In this document: in pieces, positions 6,787 through 15,106 of the stretch
Layout: the number at the start of each line of letters is the position of its first letter
Position numbering within the stretch: the stretch's first letter is position 1
Source: a virus
Direction: 5' to 3' (one strand)
IMG/VR virus record: IMGVR_UViG_3300009168_001063
Coordinates: 1-31,814 of that record
Length of the DNA: 31,814 nucleotides
Translations under genes and position numbers: made by a program
Notes under the pieces: generated by a model
Told to the model about the DNA's origin: nothing
Database searches by the model: none
Seen by the model: the letters and a program-made list of their open reading frames with translations, nothing else

Positions 6787-9700
6787 ATGGCAAAGTTTTA
6801 CAGAGTTACCACCTTACCAGTTCTACCTGACTATTTGTTTCAAGCGGACTTGTCGGTTTCCATAATTCCGCCGCAGGATTTTACGGTTGTTCCTACGGCT
6901 AGTGGTACAATGTACCTTCATTGGGCAAAACATGTAAACACTTCTGACGCTTACACAGACCTCTATACGGAGGTTTACCGTTCAAGTGATCTTGAAACCT
7001 TCGAACTTCTTGACACTCTTCAATGGACAGGTTATGACAGTTATACGGATTCTGACGTTAGTGTTGGAAACATTTATTATTACAAAATAAGGTTTGTAAG
7101 GGTAACAAATAGTGTTATTACAAACACATCAGATTATACTGTTACGCATAGTGGCAAGGTAGTTGATAGTCTTGGGTTTGAGCCTTCTGACAGCTATTCT
7201 AACAAATTCTTTCAGTTTCTTGTACAGACTTTGCCTGGAACCAGAGTTTACGATCAATCATCTTCCGCACATTTTTCGGCGGATGAACACCTTTGGCAGA
7301 CTACTTGCAAAATGCTAAATGGGTTCAATCTTTACGTTGACAATGCTCTTATTGCCTCTGCTCCTGCTGATGCTACCGCACTTTATGCCAAGCGCAATGT
7401 AACCTTCTTTATGACAAAGAAGCAGCAGGAGATATTTGGAAAAGACACTACAATAAACACTAATGGGCATCTTGTCCATATTAATGCATATCTAATACAC
7501 ACATTTTTGATGGGGTATGCAGAACAGTTTTTAACTCTTTATGAAAAATATATTCAAGTAGTGGCGGACAAATATATTGATTATCCATATATTTATACAA
7601 AAGGGTTCAAACCTTCTGTATCCTCACAAAAAGAAATTTCTATCGCTGATCTGTATTATGGTTTTGGAACCTTGCTTGGGCTAAAACCTTTAAAATCCCA
7701 AACAATGGATCAGGGAATAAGGCAGTACAAAAACGCTTTAAAAGGTTCTTTTACTAACATTGATAATGTTGGTAGGGTGTATGGAATAAACAATGCTTGT
7801 AACAACATTTTTGGAATGACACAGCAATCGGTTTTGGAATACAACAAATATCACTGGTGGAAGTCTGACCGTGAGCAGAAACTTTATGTTATACCAAGTG
7901 GGATGGATCAATATCGTGGATATCTTATGCCGTATGGTACAGACAACCATTTTCAATTTGATCTTCTTGACGACAGGTTTTGGGCGTACACCCAATTATA
8001 CTGTTCCCCATCTGGCGTAGGTACGGGGCTTGGCGAAGGATGGTTGGAAGTTCTTAACAGTGGTGGAAACACGCCAAACACCTATTTGTTTCGAGCGCAC
8101 ATTTCTGGTGGGGTTACATTAGGAATAGATGTTCAAACCTTATTTGTCACAAATCCTATAGCTGCTTCTTTATTGTCTGTTAACTTTTCTGATGGAGAAA
8201 CTGGCGCTGGAGTTTTGTATTCGGGTACTGAACCAACCTTAATCAGAATGCACAGCAAATATCTTGGTTGGGAAAATTTTAATGTAAATATGTACAACAA
8301 AAAGCATCAGCTTTCAGACACTCCATTAACCTACGCCAGTTCTGATGCAAGTAATTTTTCTTGTATCCTCTCCAAAACAGACCCAACGATAGCTATACCC
8401 CCAAGACCATACCTTCTTCCATACTATTCTACAAATATTAGTGAATACAATTCTCTTAACAATTTGGAGGCTGATGGGGTTGTTTTGGAAAGAGATGATG
8501 GAGCTTCTGGGGTTAGTCTTGATGCAACCCATATGATATATGGGGAAAAACGGGCTATCCTACGGTTTAGCCATACTGTTTCGGATATGACTTGGTTGAA
8601 AAAAGCTTCTCTTAAGGTTTTTGTCTATAACAACACTAATGCAGGATATTTAAGACTGTATAGAATAAGAAAGAACTATGATACCTCTGATGTCTGTTGG
8701 AACTTCCGTGAAAAAATGTCCCTTACGGGCTACAACCTTCTTGACGGGGCGTATTCGAGTACCACACAAGAATGGGTGACAAAAGACTGGACTACTGATG
8801 GAGCAAAGGATTCAAAGGATGCAATATATCTTAAAGAGTTTTACATACCAAAACTTGATACTCCTTCGTGGGTTACATTGGATGTAACAGACATTTTACA
8901 AAACATATACAAATATGAGGCACATCGTCTAAATATGGGGGAAGACGATTCAAATATTCTTAATACTGGCTTTATGTTGACCGCCGAAGGTTTTCCAGAT
9001 AAAACCATCGTTACTATGGCAGGGCATTCGGATCCCACAAGAGCACCAATTATCTCTTATGAAAAGTTTCAACGGGGTTATTATTACCAAGCATCTAATT
9101 CTGAAAAATACTTTTATGTGGATGGTACAACAAGGTGGGGAAAGCTTTTGGTGTTGGACTCGAACTCGGAACCTTTACCTTATGTTAGAACCGTAAACGA
9201 AAGAATACGCCAAGAGGATATAAAATATACTACAGACGTTACTCTTACCCTATCATCAATTCCTGTGGATTTTGTAGTAGATGCAATAATATACGGTCAA
9301 ACCTCAAAGGCTGTTGGAACCATAACAAGTGTTGATACAGTCAATAGTGCAATTAGTGTTAATGTGATGCACAAAACGTTTACGGCAGAAACCATACAAA
9401 TTTTGTCAACATCTGCGAAGGTTGCGTCTGTGTCGGCTGTGTCATATACTGGAAATAAATACGTTCAACTATCAAGACTACCAATAAATGGTACGCTATT
9501 GAGGGTTTATCATACAGGTGCTGCAACTACACCAGATGCTTATCCATCTGATCCTGAAGTTTATTCAACCTTAGCTGCTAGTACCTCTGGAATTGCTCCT
9601 GTATTTGAAACGTTGGCTACTGGAACTTATAACCCATTTGCCAAACAGGATGCCATTGATAAAACCATTATTAATTTAAACTCAACGGCATCTGTTTCGG

Positions 9701-10071
9701 CTATTGGGGATGTTATTGTAACATACCAATACTATTATGAATTTCAATTACTAGGAAAATCATCAAGTGATTCCGATAGCGTTTGCAAAATAGAAGGTTC
9801 TAGTCGTTTAGGATATGGTCTTTATGGGATGTCAGAGAATGATTATCTTTATAGAACGAATGTTCTATTACCTATGTCATCTAGTGGTGCATTTGTCGAT
9901 ATTTCTGGAAACTCAACGATTGAATATTCAGATAACAATTTTGAGGTTTTAACTGGTGCAGTTGGTAATGTATGTAGGTTAAACTCCAAGTCAGACATCT
10001 TTAAATATGCGCTTGAACAAAAAGGATATCGGTATGGAACCTCTTACCATACCTTTTTGAAAGGAACGTAA
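6787..10071 (+). CDS. Large baseplate/tail protein with FN3-like and DNRLRE-like domains
   Basis: This 1094-residue protein begins with a fibronectin-III-like domain at about 27-120 (IPPQDFTVVP, TMYLHWAKHV, EVYRSSDLETF, a D-turn, then YYYKIRFVRV). A long helical and mixed region follows, including QYKNALKGSFTNIDNVGRVY around 310-335, which resembles the core of P2 gpI-type tail proteins. At about 585-760 is a segment matching DNRLRE-type domains: AILRFSHTV, LKKASLKVFVY, YDTSDVCWNF, WVTLDVTDILQ, NTGFMLTAEG and a terminal HSDPTRAPIISYEK. Such domains are surface-adhesive beta folds. The C-terminal third is beta-rich. I infer a baseplate protein that reaches outward to the host. No ribosome binding site stands out before ATG 6787. 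The next gene starts one base after the stop. Confidence 0.65.
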   Translation: MAKFYRVTTLPVLPDYLFQADLSVSIIPPQDFTVVPTASGTMYLHWAKHVNTSDAYTDLYTEVYRSSDLETFELLDTLQWTGYDSYTDSDVSVGNIYYYKIRFVRVTNSVITNTSDYTVTHSGKVVDSLGFEPSDSYSNKFFQFLVQTLPGTRVYDQSSSAHFSADEHLWQTTCKMLNGFNLYVDNALIASAPADATALYAKRNVTFFMTKKQQEIFGKDTTINTNGHLVHINAYLIHTFLMGYAEQFLTLYEKYIQVVADKYIDYPYIYTKGFKPSVSSQKEISIADLYYGFGTLLGLKPLKSQTMDQGIRQYKNALKGSFTNIDNVGRVYGINNACNNIFGMTQQSVLEYNKYHWWKSDREQKLYVIPSGMDQYRGYLMPYGTDNHFQFDLLDDRFWAYTQLYCSPSGVGTGLGEGWLEVLNSGGNTPNTYLFRAHISGGVTLGIDVQTLFVTNPIAASLLSVNFSDGETGAGVLYSGTEPTLIRMHSKYLGWENFNVNMYNKKHQLSDTPLTYASSDASNFSCILSKTDPTIAIPPRPYLLPYYSTNISEYNSLNNLEADGVVLERDDGASGVSLDATHMIYGEKRAILRFSHTVSDMTWLKKASLKVFVYNNTNAGYLRLYRIRKNYDTSDVCWNFREKMSLTGYNLLDGAYSSTTQEWVTKDWTTDGAKDSKDAIYLKEFYIPKLDTPSWVTLDVTDILQNIYKYEAHRLNMGEDDSNILNTGFMLTAEGFPDKTIVTMAGHSDPTRAPIISYEKFQRGYYYQASNSEKYFYVDGTTRWGKLLVLDSNSEPLPYVRTVNERIRQEDIKYTTDVTLTLSSIPVDFVVDAIIYGQTSKAVGTITSVDTVNSAISVNVMHKTFTAETIQILSTSAKVASVSAVSYTGNKYVQLSRLPINGTLLRVYHTGAATTPDAYPSDPEVYSTLAASTSGIAPVFETLATGTYNPFAKQDAIDKTIINLNSTASVSAIGDVIVTYQYYYEFQLLGKSSSDSDSVCKIEGSSRLGYGLYGMSENDYLYRTNVLLPMSSSGAFVDISGNSTIEYSDNNFEVLTGAVGNVCRLNSKSDIFKYALEQKGYRYGTSYHTFLKGT

Positions 10072-10072
10072 C

Positions 10073-10618
10073 ATGTTAGTAGAAGAAGGATTAAATTTAC
10101 CAGGTGTTGTTTTCAATCACGGTTTTGATGTGACTGCGGACAACCTTAATATGCTTCAACAATACCTTATAAATGAGTTGACAGATATTACTAAAGATTT
10201 TATAAAGTATGCTGGCTTTTCGTGGGGATTGGAAGTAGGGGATATTTCTGGACATAACATAACCATTACTGCGGGTGTTGGAATAGACCAGAATGGAATA
10301 AGGTTGAACCACCCAAGCAACGCATCGTATAAGCTTTATGTTCCTACAGGAGCGTCTGATAGCGTATATCTGTGTGTTAAGGCAGCTATTCAACCAACAG
10401 GCTATAAAGTACATCCTTATGACGGTACAAGGCACTCAACAGAAACAGTTGTTGGGCTTGAGTTCTTTATTGATACTTCAGTATATCTTGGTCTTGACGG
10501 ATGGAAGTACCCAAGTGGAAATGATGGGTTAATAATATCAAAATTGAATGTTGTTGGTAATTCTTATGCATTGGACACCGAAGTTCGTTCACCTAATTTA
10601 ACTCTTAAGGATGGATAA
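10073..10618 (+). CDS. Tail/baseplate protein, paralogue of the gene at 14519
   Basis: The gene encodes 181 residues with a good ribosome binding site (AAAGGA) upstream. The N-terminal 60 residues are helical (GFDVTADNLNMLQQYLINEL). The C-terminal 120 are beta-rich: ITITAGVGIDQNGIRLN, then YLCVKAA, VGLEFFI, GLIISKLNV and a closing VRSPNLTLKDG. The same sequence of features (AYDGYGNRIHL, YLCVRNR, VEFYA, GGIVIGKVYV, YVRSPGIVMKNG) occurs in the 195-residue product at 14519, so the two are diverged copies with different N-termini. They flank the 1289-residue LamG protein. I infer connector or attachment subunits for that protein. Neither has a recognised enzymatic motif. Confidence 0.65.
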   Translation: MLVEEGLNLPGVVFNHGFDVTADNLNMLQQYLINELTDITKDFIKYAGFSWGLEVGDISGHNITITAGVGIDQNGIRLNHPSNASYKLYVPTGASDSVYLCVKAAIQPTGYKVHPYDGTRHSTETVVGLEFFIDTSVYLGLDGWKYPSGNDGLIISKLNVVGNSYALDTEVRSPNLTLKDG

Positions 10619-10640
10619 TGTCGGATAGTAAGGAAAAAAG

Positions 10641-13600
10641 ATGGCTTTAATATCTCGATGGAAGTTAGACGAAGCTTCTGGAACTACTGCTGTAGATTCT
10701 GTTGGGGGATATAACTCAACCCTCTATAATTTTGTTGGAAATGAATGGAGTACCGATTGTATAGTTGGAACTCATAGCCTTCCGTTTGCAAGTGCCTCTA
10801 CCCAGTATTGTCGTGTTTTGACTTCTCCTAATGGAGTGGGTACGGGGAATTTTTCGATAGCATTTTGGATAAAAACTGTACAAAGTTCTGCTGGTATTGA
10901 GGTCTTTTTTGTAACCCGTGGACCCTGGTCTGCTGGTCGCTGGATTGTTTGTGTACAAAACAACAATCAGCTCTCATTAAAATGTGAAGGAGAAAGTTCT
11001 CATGCGGAGGGATTTCCTGATCCGTACACTCTTAATGATGGAAATTGGCATCTTATTGTTGGAACAATGTCGGCAGATGCGCCAAGAATTTATTTTGATG
11101 CGGTTTTGGAAGGTACTGGAGTGAGAGGTTCTTGGCAAGAGGCTACAGATGAGATTCAATTTGGGCAGCGTGCGGACGCGCCAACTGTAAAGTATGATGG
11201 GAAATTAGATGATATTCGTTATTACGATCATGCTTTAAGTCAAGAGGAAATTGATGTACTGTACGCAAATGAACCTCCTTCCTCTTCCTCTTCCTCTTCC
11301 TCATCTTCCTTTTCAAGTTCAAGTTCAAGTTCAAGTTCAAGTTTTAGTTCTTGTAGCTCCTGTTCTTGTAGCTCCAGCTTTTCAAGCTCTTGTTCTTGTT
11401 CTTGCAGCTCCAGCTTTTCAAGCTCTTGTTCTTGTTCTTGCAGTAGCTCTTCTCCCGCCAGTAGTAATAGATATTTTGTGGGTGATGTGGATAATACGTG
11501 GTCTGATGAGGGAAATTGGGCAATTTCTTCTGGGGGTGCAGGTGGTGCACCTATACCAGACAGTAGCAATGACGTTTATTTAGATATTAACTCACCTAAT
11601 TTACTTATAGATATTGATGCAGAATGTGCTGCGCTTACTGCCGATGCTATTCCTGGAGGTGTCACAGTAAATATGAGTGTGGGGGCATCTCTTACTGTAA
11701 ATGGTGTTGCCAGTATTACATCAGGAACTTGGACATGTGTGGATGTTACTTTCAGAAACTCAACAACACTTGACCGTGATTTGGGGACAAATCCAATATA
11801 TTTTGAATGTAATGCAAATAATCCTTGGATGACCATAACAACCGCCACCATTCAAAATATTACCATTCTCCCTTCCCTTATAGAGTACAAATATTGGTAT
11901 TTAAAAGCAAACTTGGTGTGTGGGGATTTAATTGTAGGTGGGATGATTGAAAACTATGATGGTTTTGATATTAGCCTTACCAATGACGGTCTAGTATGTA
12001 TAATTGGGGGCGGATTTGGAATAAATTCGGGTACACTTAGAACGACAAACTTTGATAACTCTGCGGATATACAAATAAATTACGGAACATCTAAAATTGA
12101 AATATTTCCTGTGCTTGGTGGTGTGATTGCTGATTTTGGGGATACTGGTATTACTGGAAATTCTGTCTATGATTTAGAAATATTAGATACTGGGGCGGGA
12201 ACAGCCGATGTTACTCTTAACGAATCTTTTATTTTAACAGGAACTTGTACCATTAATGGAAATTGTACCGTAAAGTTCAACCACGCAGACCAGTTTGAGT
12301 TTACAAACATTGCGTGGGTTGGTACGTCCAGTGAGCGTATAGTTTTACAATCAACAACAAACGGGCAACAGTGGAATCTTAAAGTAAACTCATTATCCCC
12401 CTCTGTAGAATATGTTGATGTTAGGGACAGCAATGCTATTCCTGGTGAAGATATATTGGATATTTTAGGGGTAAATAATGGGAATAATGATGGGTGGAAT
12501 TTTTATTCATCATCATCATCAAGTTCTTGCTCCCGTAGTTCATCCAGCTCTTGCTCTTGTAGTTCTTCCTTTTCAAGTTCAAGTTCTTGTTCCTGTAGTT
12601 CTTCATTTTCAAGTTCAAGTTCTTGTTCCTGTAGTTCTTCATTTTCAAGTTCAAGTTCTTGTTCCTGTAGTTCTTCATTTTCAAGCTCAAGTTCTTGCTC
12701 CTGTAGCTCATCAAGTTCTTTCTCCTGCTCCTGCTCTTGCTCAAGCTCTTGTTCTTGTAGCTCATCAAGTTCTTGCTCCTGCTCTTGCTCTAGCTCTTGT
12801 TCTTGTAGTTCGTCAAGTTCTTGCTCTTGCTCTTGCAGCTCTTCATTTTCAAGTTCTTGCTCTTGTTCTTGTAGTTCGTCAAGTTCTTGCTCTTGTTCTT
12901 GCTCATCTAGTAGCTCATCTAGTTGGTGTTCCTCAAGTAGCTCGTCTGGAAGTGACACGGGGGTAAGGTACTATGTCGATGATGGTGTAACTGCGGTATG
13001 GAATGACCCCCTAAATTGGTCTTATACCACTGGTGGAGTTGGTGGAGCAGGGGTTCCATCCAGCAGTACTCAAGTTATTTTTGATGCTAATTCAGTGAGA
13101 CGTTGCACATTAAATTCTGCATCTGAATGTTTAACACTAACCATTTCGGCATATGCTCAAACCTTGGATTTGAACAATCATCTGTTAGATGTTACGGGAA
13201 CAACCTTAATTACTAGTGGAACCATAGATTTTAATGGCGGAACCCTTGAGATTCATGCTTCATCAACTCTTTATCCATTAAATACTATTGCAACATCAGG
13301 AGGAGTGACGTTTGGCTTATCAACAGATATTGTAGTATTAGTACACAAAAGTAGAGACCTTGGAGATGTAACTATAACAGGAGCTACCCATACTATAACA
13401 TTTGATAATTTTATGGTTAATGGTGGTTTGTTGTGCAAAAATCTTGTTTCTGATGCAAACATTTCCTCAAGTATTGATGCAGTTCTTGACGCAACATCAT
13501 GGTCTTTAACAAATTGCACCTTAGCTGCAGGTACAACAGTTTATTTTAGAGGGAATGTTTTGTTTGATACGGTTACTGTCGCTCCTAGTGGTACTTTTAT

Positions 13601-14510
13601 ATTGGCTGCGGATGGTTCAATGGATTTTGATGGAGCAACCTTCGGAGTTATTGGGACTCTTGCGGGGGCTGGAAGAAACATATCGTTCCCAAGTGGATTT
13701 TCGTGCTTTGGCACGTTTACTCTACGGCCTAATGATTACATATCCTTTGGTAGTGGAGAAACTTTTAACTTTGCAGCTATCGCATGGAATGGGTCTGCTG
13801 GAAATGTTTTAACTTTACGTCCAACAGGGGTAGCACAATGGTTTTTGGATGTTGATGATCTTACTCCTTCTGTAACATATGTTGATGTCTCATATAGTAA
13901 CGCTTCCATTGGAAGTCAAATCGATGCATCTGACGGCACTAGTGTTGATTCACACAACAATAACAATTGGTTGTTTCCCCCATTCTCGTCAAGCAGTTGC
14001 TCTTCCTCATCGTGCAGTTGTTCTAGTAGTTGTTCAAGTTCAAGTTGTTCTTCGTGTAGTTGCTCTTGTTCAAGTTGTTCCTCAAGCTCGTGCTCCTGTT
14101 CAAGCTGTTCCTCAAGTAGTTGTTCTTGTAGTTGTAGCTGTTCTTGCTCGTCAAGCTGTTCTAGCAGTTCATCATGCTCAAGTAGCTGTAGCTTTTCCTC
14201 AAGTAGCTTTTCAAGCTGTAGCGAAAGCTCGTGTTCATGCTCAAGCTCTAGCATATCGGGTTCTAGTATTGCAGGTCTAGGAAGTTACTCTTCATCCTGC
14301 TCATCTCTTGGACCTGTATTGTTTACACCAGAGTCAAATGCAATCAACTACACGTTTAATCCTACAGGGAACCCAAAATACACTTTTAATAGCGGATTCA
14401 ATGTAGAAAATAGGGTTATGGACAGAAGTGTAGAGATTCTGCAAACGGAAGTGAAGCGGCATTTTGTGAACAAATTAAAATATCCGGGGATTGTTAGAAA
14501 TACTTATTAA
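10641..14510 (+). CDS. LamG-domain tail adhesin with paired beta modules and Ser/Cys-rich linkers
   Basis: The protein has 1289 residues in clear blocks. Residues 1-211 form a LamG/concanavalin-like domain (ISRWKLDEASGTTAVDSVGG, FSIAFWIKT, GNWHLIVGTM, DDIRYYDHALSQEEIDVLY), a fold that often binds glycans. Linker 1 spans 214-275. Beta module A spans 276-622, linker 2 spans 623-769 and beta module B spans 774-1113. Linker 3 spans 1116-1204, and a C-terminal domain of about 85 residues follows. Modules A and B are paralogous: both open with RY(F/Y)V.D, W, NW, GG.GG and a Pro-Ser turn, and both close with SPSVEYVDV/TPSVTYVDV, then N-rich and NW.F. These look like right-handed beta-helix modules. 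A ribosome binding site (AAGGAAAA) precedes ATG 10641. I infer a long, flexible, possibly disulphide-linked receptor-binding fibre. Confidence 0.75.
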   Translation: MALISRWKLDEASGTTAVDSVGGYNSTLYNFVGNEWSTDCIVGTHSLPFASASTQYCRVLTSPNGVGTGNFSIAFWIKTVQSSAGIEVFFVTRGPWSAGRWIVCVQNNNQLSLKCEGESSHAEGFPDPYTLNDGNWHLIVGTMSADAPRIYFDAVLEGTGVRGSWQEATDEIQFGQRADAPTVKYDGKLDDIRYYDHALSQEEIDVLYANEPPSSSSSSSSSSFSSSSSSSSSSFSSCSSCSCSSSFSSSCSCSCSSSFSSSCSCSCSSSSPASSNRYFVGDVDNTWSDEGNWAISSGGAGGAPIPDSSNDVYLDINSPNLLIDIDAECAALTADAIPGGVTVNMSVGASLTVNGVASITSGTWTCVDVTFRNSTTLDRDLGTNPIYFECNANNPWMTITTATIQNITILPSLIEYKYWYLKANLVCGDLIVGGMIENYDGFDISLTNDGLVCIIGGGFGINSGTLRTTNFDNSADIQINYGTSKIEIFPVLGGVIADFGDTGITGNSVYDLEILDTGAGTADVTLNESFILTGTCTINGNCTVKFNHADQFEFTNIAWVGTSSERIVLQSTTNGQQWNLKVNSLSPSVEYVDVRDSNAIPGEDILDILGVNNGNNDGWNFYSSSSSSSCSRSSSSSCSCSSSFSSSSSCSCSSSFSSSSSCSCSSSFSSSSSCSCSSSFSSSSSCSCSSSSSFSCSCSCSSSCSCSSSSSCSCSCSSSCSCSSSSSCSCSCSSSFSSSCSCSCSSSSSCSCSCSSSSSSSWCSSSSSSGSDTGVRYYVDDGVTAVWNDPLNWSYTTGGVGGAGVPSSSTQVIFDANSVRRCTLNSASECLTLTISAYAQTLDLNNHLLDVTGTTLITSGTIDFNGGTLEIHASSTLYPLNTIATSGGVTFGLSTDIVVLVHKSRDLGDVTITGATHTITFDNFMVNGGLLCKNLVSDANISSSIDAVLDATSWSLTNCTLAAGTTVYFRGNVLFDTVTVAPSGTFILAADGSMDFDGATFGVIGTLAGAGRNISFPSGFSCFGTFTLRPNDYISFGSGETFNFAAIAWNGSAGNVLTLRPTGVAQWFLDVDDLTPSVTYVDVSYSNASIGSQIDASDGTSVDSHNNNNWLFPPFSSSSCSSSSCSCSSSCSSSSCSSCSCSCSSCSSSSCSCSSCSSSSCSCSCSCSCSSSCSSSSSCSSSCSFSSSSFSSCSESSCSCSSSSISGSSIAGLGSYSSSCSSLGPVLFTPESNAINYTFNPTGNPKYTFNSGFNVENRVMDRSVEILQTEVKRHFVNKLKYPGIVRNTY
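11280..11465 (+). repeat. Ser/Cys linker 1 repeat
   Basis: This stretch encodes 62 residues of almost only Ser, Cys and Phe. It begins with TCC/TCT runs and then has a 36-base unit (encoding Ser-Cys-Ser-Cys-Ser-Cys with SSSFSS) repeated about twice near 11370-11440. It links the LamG domain to beta module A. Confidence 0.85.
12507..12947 (+). repeat. Ser/Cys linker 2 with 36-base tandem repeats
   Basis: The stretch encodes 147 residues of Ser/Cys/Phe. From 12558 the marker TGTAG recurs at 12558, 12594, 12630, 12666 and 12702, exactly 36 bases (12 codons) apart, with nearly identical units. Beyond 12710 the repeat becomes a more irregular 30-60-base pattern. It separates beta modules A and B and is the longest linker in the window. 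Confidence 0.9.
13986..14252 (+). repeat. Ser/Cys linker 3
   Basis: The stretch encodes 89 residues, mostly Ser and Cys, with the highest Cys-pair density and a less regular unit than linker 2. It ends where the chain changes to ISGSSIAGLG. It joins beta module B to the C-terminal domain. Confidence 0.8.
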
Positions 14511-14518
14511 GGGATAAT

Positions 14519-15106
14519 ATGTCGTCAAGTTCAAGCTCATGCTCTAGCTCAAGTTGCTCTAGTTCCAGTTCAAGCTTTAGCTCATGCTCAAGCTCGTCCT
14601 ATGCGGGGTTTGTGCCGTCAACTACAAGTGTGGCTGATGGTAACTTTGAGATTCTTTTCCAAAATGGAACGGAATACCTTATAAATTGTGGAACAGCCTA
14701 TGATGGTTATGGAAATAGAATACACTTATCTGAAAGAAGGTTGGTTACAGTTCCTTTCCCCGCAACTATGGATTCGGATATTTATGGAAGTTACGCCTAT
14801 CTTTGTGTACGTAACAGGGGTTATTATAAACTAATGGATTATACAGATCATGCGGTGTACCAATTACCAAGGGCAACAAAATTTGAACCTGAAGTGGAAT
14901 TTTATGCATCTCAAAGTGCTATCGCAGTTCCAATCGGTACGGCTTATGGGTATTACCCACCGCTTGATTCTAATGAGACTATTGGAGGAATTGTTATTGG
15001 TAAAGTATATGTTTCGGGACATGCGCCAGATTTATATGTCCGTTCCCCTGGTATAGTTATGAAAAATGGGGTGTTCAAACGACTTGATGGGTTCAATCAG
15101 TTCTAG
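14519..15106 (+). CDS. Tail protein with Ser/Cys-rich N-terminus, paralogue of the gene at 10073
   Basis: The gene encodes 195 residues. ATG 14519 follows AGGGATAAT, a usable ribosome binding site just after the stop of the LamG gene. Residues 2-27 are Ser/Cys/Phe, as in the linkers of the neighbouring protein. From about residue 45 the chain is a beta-rich domain shared with the product at 10073 (AYDGYGNRIHL, YLCVRNR, VEFYA, GGIVIGKVYV, YVRSPG). It ends with KRLDGFNQF. The Ser/Cys N-terminus could align with Ser/Cys segments of the 1289-residue fibre, which is inference. It is the last gene of the + strand block, and its TAG overlaps the stop codon of the convergent exonuclease gene. Confidence 0.7.
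   Translation: MSSSSSSCSSSSCSSSSSSFSSCSSSSYAGFVPSTTSVADGNFEILFQNGTEYLINCGTAYDGYGNRIHLSERRLVTVPFPATMDSDIYGSYAYLCVRNRGYYKLMDYTDHAVYQLPRATKFEPEVEFYASQSAIAVPIGTAYGYYPPLDSNETIGGIVIGKVYVSGHAPDLYVRSPGIVMKNGVFKRLDGFNQF

Noticed and set aside
10618-10650. Ten-codon ORF MSDSKEKRWL bridging two tail genes
   Set aside because: It overlaps both neighbours and probably arises by chance from the TAATG junction; the ribosome binding site inside it serves the LamG gene.
11251-11583. Second + frame over linker 1 rich in Val, Leu, Ala, Pro
   Set aside because: Frame-shifted reading of the Ser/Cys repeat; the LamG frame spans the same bases with clear domains on both sides.
12558-12710. Regular 36-base repeats resembling a CRISPR array
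   Set aside because: There are no unique spacers, units are contiguous, and the sequence encodes in-frame Ser/Cys repeats.
12503-12958. Long - strand reading frame rich in Glu, Gln, Leu
   Set aside because: It is the antisense of the Ser/Cys linker. Repeats without stop codons leave several frames open, and the + frame continues the LamG gene.
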